Origin: Ignavibacteriales bacterium
Lineage (GTDB): Bacteria > Bacteroidota > Ignavibacteria > Tepidaquicellales > Tepidaquicellaceae
Assembly (NCBI GenBank): GCA_020635255.1
Contig: JACKAC010000001.1
Coordinates: 1-64,000, forward strand
Length of the DNA: 64,000 nucleotides
Reading direction: 5' to 3'
Positions 34,439 to 42,358 of this stretch are shown here, one piece after another. The position numbers and the translations under genes were made by a program. Position 1 is the first letter of the stretch. Each line of letters starts with the position of its first letter. The notes beneath the pieces were generated by a model. It made no database searches and was not told the DNA's origin. It saw only the letters and a list, made by a program, of their open reading frames with translations.

Positions 34439-35593
34439 TTATGGGGCGATCGTTTCTTTATAAGTGAACTTACCGTCTTTTATCTCCATTACAACCGCAG
34501 GCTTTATAGCGTTCCGCTGATCATTAATGGTTATTGTTCCTGTCACACCGTCATAGTTTTGAGTCGATGCTAATGCATCTCTTATCTTTTGCCCATCAGT
34601 TGAGCCAGCCCTCTGAATTGCATCAAAAAGAATCATTCCGGCATCATATGACAGAAACGCCATAGCGTCAGGTGTCGAACCGTATTTTTCTTTATACTTT
34701 TTAATAAAGTCCTGTATCTTTGGGTTAGGGTCTTCTATCGAAACGTGAGTAGAAAAAAAGCAACCTTCCAACGCATCCTTTGCTTTTCCTTCTAGCAGTT
34801 TTTCCGATTCCCAGCCGTCACCACCAAATAATGGAACTGTGATGCCAATTTCTCGCGCCTGTATCCCGATGAGGTTCATCTCAGTATAATATCCCGGAAT
34901 AAAAATGGCTTCAGGGTTTAATGCTTTAAGTGATGTGAGCTGAGCTTTAAAATCCTTGTCACCTGCAGAATATTTTTGCTCACCTACTATCTCTCCACCC
35001 ATTTCTGTAAATACTCTTTTAAAATTGTCTGCCAGCCCAGTAGAATAGGCATTCTTTTGATCTACGAGCAGGGCAACTCTTTTAACTTTCATTGAATTTA
35101 GAGCAAACTTGCTCATTACGGTTGCCTGGAATGGGTCAATGAAACATACTCTGAAAACATAATCACCAACGTTTGTTACTTCCGGGTTAGTTGACGCAGG
35201 GGTGACCATTGGGATCTTACTCTGCTGGCAAATCGGTGCTGCAGCGAGACTGAGTGATGAAGCAACTTCACCAACGATCGCAACCACCTTATCTCTATTG
35301 ATGAGCTTCTGAACGACAGTTTGTACTTCATTTGTCTTTCCCTGATCGTCTTCACTTATTAATTTTATCTGCTTTCCGAGCACTCCACCTTTATTGTTTA
35401 TTTCTTCAACGGCAAGTTTAAGTCCGTTATCGGAAGAAATTCCAAATGTAGCTTTATCTCCTGTGAGCGAGGCATATTCGCCAATTAGTATCTCATTCTC
35501 GGAGCCGGCATTTTTGCAGGAATAAAAAATGCCACTGAAAGCAAATACAGCTAAAATTAATAAAAGAAGGGGTAACCTTAGTGTATGTTTCAT
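34439..35593 (-). CDS. livK: Branched-chain amino acid ABC transporter substrate-binding protein (lipoprotein)
   Basis: Periplasmic-binding-fold type I protein that captures branched-chain amino acids or related compounds. The start ATG 35593 gives MKHTLRLPLLLLILAVFAF and a lipobox-like FYSCKN, so it is likely a lipoprotein. The family core follows: ILIGEYASLTGDKATFGISS, QLIxEDDQGKTNE-type region, PMVTPASTNPEVT and AVFIPGYYTEMN. The alternative upstream start at 35656 adds a region without homology. It is co-transcribed with livH. A TetR gene lies just upstream on the same strand. Confidence 0.92.
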   Translation of the reverse strand: MKHTLRLPLLLLILAVFAFSGIFYSCKNAGSENEILIGEYASLTGDKATFGISSDNGLKLAVEEINNKGGVLGKQIKLISEDDQGKTNEVQTVVQKLINRDKVVAIVGEVASSLSLAAAPICQQSKIPMVTPASTNPEVTNVGDYVFRVCFIDPFQATVMSKFALNSMKVKRVALLVDQKNAYSTGLADNFKRVFTEMGGEIVGEQKYSAGDKDFKAQLTSLKALNPEAIFIPGYYTEMNLIGIQAREIGITVPLFGGDGWESEKLLEGKAKDALEGCFFSTHVSIEDPNPKIQDFIKKYKEKYGSTPDAMAFLSYDAGMILFDAIQRAGSTDGQKIRDALASTQNYDGVTGTITINDQRNAIKPAVVMEIKDGKFTYKETIAP

Positions 35594-35686
35594 AATGATT
35601 TTATTGGTTTTAGGTATGGAATTGTAAAAAATAACGTAATTCGTTAATAAATACAATAAATAAGAGATTGAGGAAATATTGAAAGA

Positions 35687-36295
35687 TTATTTTTTGGCGG
35701 ATTCCAGGTATAGATCTAGGGCATTTTCAATAAAATCGTCTAATTCCCTGCCGCTCATTTTCTTTAGCCTGTCTTTGATATATAATGATGCTAGTCCGTG
35801 GACGAATGCCCATGTCGATATTGTTGCTGTCATCAGGTCATATCCTTTAAAATAGCCGGCATTAATGCATTCCTGTATATTTTCTTTTAAATAATCGAAT
35901 GATTTATGACTCACATCCGAAGTGATTTCATCGTAATAATCCTCTAAGGGTGCTTTCATAAGAAACATTAATTCAAAATACTCTGGATTTTCGACCGCAA
36001 ATCGAATGTAGATCTTACCGCTTTCTTTTAGCTTTTCGAGGGGATCGGTAATATCATCAGCTTTGATCTGTTCTGCATAAAATGCATCGAATGCCAGAAA
36101 ACACAAAACAAAGAATATTTGACCTTTACTCTTGTAATATAGGTAGATCGTACCCGGACTGTACTCTATTTTCTCAGCAATTTTCCTGATGGATACATTT
36201 TCATATCCATCCTTCATAAATAGTTCTCTTGCAGCATCAAGGATTTTTTGCTGCATTTCAAGCTTTTCACGCTCTTTTCGCTCTTTTGTACCCAT
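35687..36295 (-). CDS. TetR family transcriptional regulator
   Basis: The 202 residues have a helix-turn-helix domain at about 15-60: ILDAARELFMKDGYENVSIR, then KIAEKIEYSPGTIYLYYKSK. The C-terminal ligand domain is Asp/Glu/Tyr-rich and all-helical. The N-terminal 12 residues are basic and acidic in turn (KERKEREKLEMQQK). It lies 94 bases upstream of livK on the same strand and may regulate the transporter; the signal molecule is unknown. Confidence 0.93.
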   Translation of the reverse strand: MGTKERKEREKLEMQQKILDAARELFMKDGYENVSIRKIAEKIEYSPGTIYLYYKSKGQIFFVLCFLAFDAFYAEQIKADDITDPLEKLKESGKIYIRFAVENPEYFELMFLMKAPLEDYYDEITSDVSHKSFDYLKENIQECINAGYFKGYDLMTATISTWAFVHGLASLYIKDRLKKMSGRELDDFIENALDLYLESAKK

Positions 36296-36425
36296 TATCG
36301 GATTTATTAAACATGATTTAAATTACTGAACACCGTTCATAGTTACAACTGAAAAATAAGATTAACAAACGATAACCATAAAAATTTTGGCTTTTATAAT
36401 AACTAATTTATTCTGATTTTTTTAT

Positions 36426-36896
36426 ATGAAATCCAGAACCTTTATATCTTCGTTAATTTTCGGTTTAATTCTTGCAATTCTATTGATAGGTATTAAATCA
36501 CTGGAATACACCTATTTTTCATATAAGATAGGATTGGATGTTTACATTGGGATAATAGCCCTGGCGTTCCTTATAATCGGGGTTTATTTTGGAGCAACAT
36601 ACAGCAGGAGAAAGGAAGCGAAATTTCTAATTAAGCTTAGAGAAGAATCTAAAAGAGCCGGATTCACTGAACCCACTATAAATTTTGACGCGGTTAATGG
36701 TTCAGATCTCAGTAAAAGGGAATTAGAAGTATTACGAGAGATAGCTATGGGATATACCAATAAAGAGATAGGAGAGAAGCTTTTCGTTTCAGAGAATACT
36801 ATAAAAACTCATTTAAACAATATCTACATGAAGCTTGAGGTTAATAGGAGGACCCAGGCGATCTCCCGTGCGCGTGAATTGAATATTATTACCTGA
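36426..36896 (+). CDS. Membrane-anchored LuxR-type regulator
   Basis: A 156-residue protein with two N-terminal hydrophobic helices (ISSLIFGLILAILLIGI and VYIGIIALAFLIIGVYFGA), a short charged linker (about 60-90) and a LuxR/GerE helix-turn-helix. The domain is complete: LSKRELEVLREIAMGYTNKE, IGEKLFVSENTIKTHLNNIY and MKLEVNRRTQAISRARELN. There is no receiver, PAS or ligand domain, so the membrane segment is the only sensor candidate. It is divergent from the TetR gene, across a 130-base AT-rich gap. Confidence 0.88.
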   Translation: MKSRTFISSLIFGLILAILLIGIKSLEYTYFSYKIGLDVYIGIIALAFLIIGVYFGATYSRRKEAKFLIKLREESKRAGFTEPTINFDAVNGSDLSKRELEVLREIAMGYTNKEIGEKLFVSENTIKTHLNNIYMKLEVNRRTQAISRARELNIIT

Positions 36897-37013
36897 TAAT
36901 TTTACCTAAACCCTGTATTTCCAATCTCCATTTTAAAATCATACTTTCGGGTGATGCATTGAATTCAATTCGATTGTATATTTGTAATGTATTTAAAAAA
37001 TAAATATAACATA

Positions 37014-37541
37014 ATGCATACAACGGCAATTCGACATGGTATTTTTGCAGCAGGGATAATGATCCTTGTTCTGGTAGTCCTTTATTTTCTTTTCAGTCCA
37101 TATACTCTTCTAGATCTTGGAGAGGTCATGGGATATGCTACTATGGTGATAGCAATGTCCATGATATTTATCGGGATAAAAAGGTACCGCGACAATGAAT
37201 TAAATGGATGTATTACTTTCAAACAAGCATTTGGATTGGGAGCGTATATAGCGGCTATAGGCTCTTTCATTTATGGAATTTTTGAGGGGCTTTTTTACGA
37301 GTTCTCCGATTTCAAAGAACTGTATTTGGATTTTTATATCGATAAGATTAAAAACAGTGGGCAAAGCCCGGAGGCTATTCATCAGCAGCTTCAGGAGATG
37401 AATCAACAGTTTGCAATGTGGGATAGCCCTTTTATGATGGGCTTACTAATGTTTCTTACTGTATTTATTATTGGTTTACTTATAGCGCTTATCTCCGCTG
37501 CTATTCTGAAAAAGTATCCGGAGACTGTAGCACAAACCTGA
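37014..37541 (+). CDS. DUF4199 membrane protein
   Basis: Integral membrane protein of the DUF4199 family, common in Bacteroidota and of unknown role. From ATG 37014 it has 175 residues and about four hydrophobic helices. The family segment is IKRYRDNELNGCITFKQAFG, followed by LGAYIAAIGSFIYGIFEGLF; a polar Gln-rich loop (SPEAIHQQLQEMNQQFAMW) precedes the last helix. The longer frame from 36987 adds only MYLKNKYNI. It ends 9 bases before the convergent carB fragment. Confidence 0.82.
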   Translation: MHTTAIRHGIFAAGIMILVLVVLYFLFSPYTLLDLGEVMGYATMVIAMSMIFIGIKRYRDNELNGCITFKQAFGLGAYIAAIGSFIYGIFEGLFYEFSDFKELYLDFYIDKIKNSGQSPEAIHQQLQEMNQQFAMWDSPFMMGLLMFLTVFIIGLLIALISAAILKKYPETVAQT

Positions 37542-37550
37542 TAAAAGGGA

Positions 37551-39338
37551 TTAATCCTTGTAATATTCCTGAAGGCTTTTTACGCTGAGGTTTCCTTTTT
37601 TCATGTCGCGGATCCCCTGAACGACAGAGCCTGCTGCGGATAAGGTTGTAATGAATGGTATTTTATACTGCACAGCCGCCCACCCGATCGCATATTCATC
37701 GAAACGGGACTCTTCGCCAAGCGGTGTATTTATTACGAGGTTTATTTCTTTGTTTTTTATCATATCGACTACATTAGGACGTCCTTCGTTCACTTTGTAA
37801 ACAGCTTCCGATTTTATCCCGTTGTCATTCAAAAACTTACTTGTACCGCTGGTTGCAACGATTCCAAATCTAAGCTTTACAAATTCTTTTACCAAATCAA
37901 CTGCCTTCAGCTTTTTATCGTTATTATTAAGGCTGACGAAGATGTTTCCTTCGAGCGGAAGGGAATTGCCGGTTGATTCCTGTGACTTTGCCATAGAGGA
38001 GCCAAATGATTTTGAGATTCCCATTACTTCGCCTGTCGAGCGCATCTCCGGTCCGAGGAACATCTTTGCTCGCGGGAATTTTTGGAAAGGGAAAACGGAT
38101 TCTTTTATACCTATGTATTTCAAGTCTTCCGGATCTTTCAGCTTACCCATATCCTTAAGCTTCTTACCGATAATTACTTTTGCAGCAATAGATGCTATTG
38201 GAACGCCGGTGGTTTTACTTACAAATGGTACCGTTCGCGAAGCTCGCGGATTTGCCTCTATAACATAAACTACGTTGTCCTTAATAGCATATTGAATATT
38301 TATCAGCCCAACTACATTCAATGCTTTTGCTATTTTCTTTGTGTACGATCGTATTTCTTTTAAATTCTTTTTTGTGAGAGAAACAGGGGGAAGTATCGAG
38401 GTACTGTCGCCCGAGTGTATTCCCGCCTCCTCGATATGCTGCATGATACCTGCAATATAAACATCCTTCCCGTCACTTACTGCATCGACATCTATTTCAC
38501 GTGCTTCCTCGAGGAAGTCATCTATCAATACCGGGTGTTCCTCAGAATACTTAACAGCTTCATGAAAGAATTTGGTGAGAGATTCGTTATTATAAACTAT
38601 CTCCATTGCTCTTCCTCCAAGTACATAAGATGGACGAACAAGTACGGGGTATTCTATCTTATTTGCAATGCGCAATGCAGTGCGGAGTGTCTTTGCTGTG
38701 CCGTATTCAGGTTTTGGAATGCCAAGGCTGTCTAAAAGCTTCCCAAACTTTTTCCTATCCTCAGCAACATCAATATTTTTTGATGAAGTTCCCAGTATCT
38801 TAAGCCCGTTCTTTTCGAGCTCCTTTGCAATCTTAAGAGGAGTTTGACCGCCGAAACTTACAATTATTCCCTTAACGTTTTTTTGATAACGAACGATATT
38901 CAACACATCCTCGGTAGTCAGGGGTTCAAAGAAAAGTTTATCTGTCGTGTCATAGTCGGTCGATACTGTCTCCGGGTTGCAGTTTATCATGATAGTCTCA
39001 TATCCCTCTTCGCGTAAAGCCTTTACACATCTCACACAGCAATAGTCGAATTCGATTCCCTGGCCTATCCTGTTGGGTCCGCCTCCAAGGATTATAACTT
39101 TTTCTCTGTCTGATGATTCGGTCTCGTTGAATTTTTCATATGCAGAGTAATGGTAAGGAGTGTTTGCCTCGAATTCTGCAGCACAAGTATCAACAGTTTT
39201 GTAAATAGGATAGATCTCATTCTTATTCCTGAAATCTCTTACTTCTTTTTCAGTGGTCTTTAAGATGTAAGCTAACTGCTTGTCGGAAAAGCCGTATTTC
39301 TTTGCTTTTAATAGCAGTTCGTTGGAGATCTTCTTCAT
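37551..39338 (-). CDS. carB: Carbamoyl-phosphate synthase large chain, C-terminal half (split carB)
   Basis: Contains the oligomerisation, carbamate-phosphorylating and allosteric parts of the CarB large subunit; full-length CarB has about 1070 residues, and this has 595. It begins LLLKAKKYGFSDKQLAYIL (oligomerisation domain). GGGPNRIGQGIEFDYCCV opens the second synthetase half, DDFLEEAREIDVDAVSDG and VYVIEANPRASRTVPFVSK lie in the ATP-grasp, and the MGS-type allosteric domain (about 460-595) ends the protein. ATG 39338 is a normal start, preceded by a terminator for nuoG, and no CarB N-terminal sequence precedes it. This is a split gene rather than a deletion; the N-terminal half must be elsewhere. 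Confidence 0.92.
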   Translation of the reverse strand: MKKISNELLLKAKKYGFSDKQLAYILKTTEKEVRDFRNKNEIYPIYKTVDTCAAEFEANTPYHYSAYEKFNETESSDREKVIILGGGPNRIGQGIEFDYCCVRCVKALREEGYETIMINCNPETVSTDYDTTDKLFFEPLTTEDVLNIVRYQKNVKGIIVSFGGQTPLKIAKELEKNGLKILGTSSKNIDVAEDRKKFGKLLDSLGIPKPEYGTAKTLRTALRIANKIEYPVLVRPSYVLGGRAMEIVYNNESLTKFFHEAVKYSEEHPVLIDDFLEEAREIDVDAVSDGKDVYIAGIMQHIEEAGIHSGDSTSILPPVSLTKKNLKEIRSYTKKIAKALNVVGLINIQYAIKDNVVYVIEANPRASRTVPFVSKTTGVPIASIAAKVIIGKKLKDMGKLKDPEDLKYIGIKESVFPFQKFPRAKMFLGPEMRSTGEVMGISKSFGSSMAKSQESTGNSLPLEGNIFVSLNNNDKKLKAVDLVKEFVKLRFGIVATSGTSKFLNDNGIKSEAVYKVNEGRPNVVDMIKNKEINLVINTPLGEESRFDEYAIGWAAVQYKIPFITTLSAAGSVVQGIRDMKKGNLSVKSLQEYYKD

Positions 39339-39365
39339 CTAATATATTGTAACGTATTTTCTCAT

Positions 39366-39392
39366 AAAAAATCCCGACTTAAACCGGGATTT
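39366..39392 (-). terminator. Intrinsic terminator after nuoG
   Basis: On the minus strand AAATCCCG and CGGGATTT pair around an 8-base loop, followed by a run of T. It separates the nuoG transcript from the carB fragment downstream. Confidence 0.8.
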
Positions 39393-39419
39393 GAAACTGA
39401 TTATTTAAAATAACAAGCA

Positions 39420-41108
39420 TTATTCTGCTGTCACCATTGGCTTTTCACCGACAACTATCCCATGGCTTCCAACTGTTTCATAATCATATCCTTCCATTCC
39501 GGCGATCGAATTGCTTAGCTCCATAAACACTTCCTCCGAATCATCGAAGCTGAAGCTGTGTCCCATTACCGAAGCAATGTTCTTTATCACTTTCCATGCC
39601 GGACGGGCATTGAACTTCTTGCCGTGTGTCCATCTGTCATTATGTGCTCCGAACTTATCCCATCTCGATACTGAGTATTCACCGATCAGCCTTTCCTGAT
39701 CGAGAGTTGTCACTGCCGGCCTGATCCTCTGCACCCTTTTCTGAAAATTCACGAAAGTACCGTTTATCTCGGCATAACATGAATCCGAGAAAAGCACGTT
39801 CGCTTGGTCAGTATAATTGTTCCTTCTTTGAATATGCTGAATGCTTGTCTGTATGTTATGGATATAATTTTCAGCTCCCGGCATCCTCATAGCGTCATCA
39901 TTCAGAACATATAATAACTTGTATTTTCCGCTTTGTAAATCTGCGAGATCTTTGTCGTTTAACTCCCTTATGGCGAGTAGCTTTAAACCGGCTGAATTTG
40001 GAGTCATGTCAGATTTTCTGAGCAGGTCGTCTCCGAAACTTCCATCAATGTGCGGGATATAAACTATATTTTCTGTTCCTACAACATCCTTAGCCAGTTT
40101 TTTAAGTGTATAGTTGTCTTCAAGAGTAGAGAATGGCGAGGCAACAAATAATATTTCGTCAGCCGAATAATTTTTCAACTCGTTTACAGCCTTGGAGATC
40201 GCTTCGTCCCAGCTGACCTGTATTTGCCTGTCTTCACCGCTGTTTGATTCCGATTCTGAAAGCTTTATTTGCGGTTCGTCAATTCTTTCATCTGAATTAT
40301 TAACCCATTTGTATGTGTTCAGTCTTCCCCAGTCGCATAGCCAGTATTCGTTCACGTCCATATTTTCTCTCGGCTCTATCCTTAGTATCTGGTTGTTCCT
40401 GACACCGATTATTGAATTACATCCTCTGGAACATCCAGGGCATACACTGTCGGTGAAAGACATTTCCCAAACTCTCGATTTGAAGCGGAAGTCTTTTGAT
40501 GTTAGTGCGCCTACCGGGCATATCTCGATCACATTCATCGAATACGGATTGTCTAGCTCTTCTCCGGGGAAGGTCTCAATTGTTACCTTCTCGCCTCTTT
40601 GCACGAAAGTCAGTTGTGGTGATTTTGCGACCTCATCGCAGAACCTTATACACCTGGAACAGCTGATACACCTTTCCTGATCGAACATAATATTAGGACC
40701 AAGATCGACTCTTTTATCTTTATGATTCTTTTCCTCATCATAGCGTGAATACCCGACACCGTATTTATATGCGTAATCCTGCAGCTTACACTCGCCGGCT
40801 TCATCACAAATAGGGCAGTCGAGCGGGTGATTGATAAGCAGGAATTCCATTACAGCGTTCTGTGCATGGATTGCTTTTTCATTAGTCGAATGAACCACCA
40901 TACCTTCAGCTGCTTGTGTCGCGCAAGCTATTGATAGCTTTGGTGTGCCCTCGATGTCAACCAGGCATATCCTGCAGTTACCCGATACCGATAATCCTGG
41001 GTGCCAACAAAAGTTAGGAAGGGTTATTCCGGAATCCTTTGCTGCTTTGATAATTGTGTCACCCGGGTTGAATTCTATTTCGCGGTCGTCTAATGTAAAC
41101 TTGGGCAT
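39420..41108 (-). CDS. nuoG: NADH-quinone oxidoreductase subunit G (short form)
   Basis: Iron-sulfur subunit of complex I. The 562 residues bind clusters in the usual order: 2Fe-2S from Cys34, Cys45, Cys48 and Cys62; a His/Cys cluster from His94, Cys98, Cys101 and Cys107; 4Fe-4S from CISCSRCIRFC (about 147) with CPVGAL; and an N7-type site CPGCSRGCN followed by YWLCDWGR. The C-terminal molybdopterin-oxidoreductase-like domain is short and diverged (E. coli NuoG has 908 residues). No other nuo gene is next to it; it stands divergent to rmuC. It could instead be an NAD-dependent formate-dehydrogenase-like subunit, but the cluster pattern favours NuoG. Confidence 0.85.
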   Translation of the reverse strand: MPKFTLDDREIEFNPGDTIIKAAKDSGITLPNFCWHPGLSVSGNCRICLVDIEGTPKLSIACATQAAEGMVVHSTNEKAIHAQNAVMEFLLINHPLDCPICDEAGECKLQDYAYKYGVGYSRYDEEKNHKDKRVDLGPNIMFDQERCISCSRCIRFCDEVAKSPQLTFVQRGEKVTIETFPGEELDNPYSMNVIEICPVGALTSKDFRFKSRVWEMSFTDSVCPGCSRGCNSIIGVRNNQILRIEPRENMDVNEYWLCDWGRLNTYKWVNNSDERIDEPQIKLSESESNSGEDRQIQVSWDEAISKAVNELKNYSADEILFVASPFSTLEDNYTLKKLAKDVVGTENIVYIPHIDGSFGDDLLRKSDMTPNSAGLKLLAIRELNDKDLADLQSGKYKLLYVLNDDAMRMPGAENYIHNIQTSIQHIQRRNNYTDQANVLFSDSCYAEINGTFVNFQKRVQRIRPAVTTLDQERLIGEYSVSRWDKFGAHNDRWTHGKKFNARPAWKVIKNIASVMGHSFSFDDSEEVFMELSNSIAGMEGYDYETVGSHGIVVGEKPMVTAE

Positions 41109-41212
41109 AAATTATTGATATTAAAGAGGAAAGACATTCTTAAAAATCTATCTGACAAAATTACTATTAATTTTATCCTTTATCAATTCAGAATAAATGA
41201 CAAATTTGCGCT

Positions 41213-42358
41213 ATGGATCCCGTACTTTACATCATTTTAGCCGTTCTGCTGGTAGCCGTCATTCTTTTGTTTTTCCTGGTAAAAAAGTCCGGCTCGACGC
41301 AATCTGATACTAACCGTCAGCTGGTCGATGTATCCTCAAAATTGCTTGAAAGCATTAATGAACAGAAAACCCAGATTGCTATCCAGAATGAAAAGCTTGA
41401 AAGCCAGCGAAATGACACATTTAATGCTCTGAATAAATTCCAGTCCGACATAAATGCATTCCGCGAAGAGGTTTCGCGCAATCTATCGAATGCAAACTTT
41501 CACCTGCAGTCCAGCAATAAGGTCATCGGCGACGTGAAAGAACGTTTCGGAGAAATTATGGAAACAACGAAACACATCTATAACGTCGGTAAAAATATTT
41601 CCGAACTCGAAAACATTCTCAAAGCACCAAAACTAAGGGGCAACCTTGGCGAATACCTGCTGGAGGAACTGTTGAAACAGATACTACCGTCGGAAAGCTA
41701 TTCCAAATCACATAAGTTTAATAGCGGTGAGCGGGTCGATTTCGTTATTCATCTTGGTGATAAGCTGGTGCCGGTTGATTCGAAGTTCCCGCTGGAGAAT
41801 TTTCGTAAATACCTTAGCAGCAAGGATGAGCAGGAGAGGGAACTCTTTTACCGCGAATCTTTGAAAAATGTCCGTAAGCACATTGACGACATAGCGAAGA
41901 AATATATCCGTCCTGATGAAAAGACCTTCGACTTCGCAATGATGTACATTCCTGCTGAGAATGTCTATTATGAAGTGATCGTACGTGATACGGTTTACCG
42001 TGACGAAAAGAGTCTCTACCTCTATGCTATGGAAAAACGTGTCATACCCGTTTCACCTAACAGCATGTTCGCATATCTGCAGTCTATTCTTATTGGATTA
42101 AAAGGAATGGAAGTAGAAAAGAATGCCGAGCAGATCATTTCTAATATGGCAATGCTGAATATTGAACTTGATAAATTTGCGGATGAGTTTAAAGTGATGG
42201 GTTCTCACCTGGTAAATGCCGGAAAGAAATACCGTGATGCAGAAAAACGTCTCGACCACTTCGAAAACAAGCTTGGAAACATCATGCCAAAGGATCAGCT
42301 CCTGGGCAGAGATGAAGATGAACTCGATGATGGTACCGAGCTCCGCCTCATAAAATAA
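41213..42358 (+). CDS. rmuC: DNA recombination protein RmuC
   Basis: Predicted nuclease that limits inversions at short inverted repeats. The 381 residues start with a membrane helix (LYIILAVLLVAVILLFFLV), then a coiled coil (about 30-140), then the RmuC domain: KAPKLRGNLGEYLLEELL, RVDFVIHLGDKLVPVDSKFP, whose PVDSKFP resembles a PD-(D/E)xK core, and FAMMYIPAENVYYEVIV. Its stop codon is directly followed by the stop codon of the convergent RNase gene, with no terminator between. Confidence 0.94.
   Translation: MDPVLYIILAVLLVAVILLFFLVKKSGSTQSDTNRQLVDVSSKLLESINEQKTQIAIQNEKLESQRNDTFNALNKFQSDINAFREEVSRNLSNANFHLQSSNKVIGDVKERFGEIMETTKHIYNVGKNISELENILKAPKLRGNLGEYLLEELLKQILPSESYSKSHKFNSGERVDFVIHLGDKLVPVDSKFPLENFRKYLSSKDEQERELFYRESLKNVRKHIDDIAKKYIRPDEKTFDFAMMYIPAENVYYEVIVRDTVYRDEKSLYLYAMEKRVIPVSPNSMFAYLQSILIGLKGMEVEKNAEQIISNMAMLNIELDKFADEFKVMGSHLVNAGKKYRDAEKRLDHFENKLGNIMPKDQLLGRDEDELDDGTELRLIK

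Noticed and set aside
37536..37560. GGATTAATCC-like palindrome between convergent genes, considered as a terminator
   Set aside because: There is no T run on either side and the stem is short.
40192..40680. A 162-codon plus-strand ORF opposite nuoG
   Set aside because: Lies opposite the cysteine cluster region, which explains its composition; no independent support.
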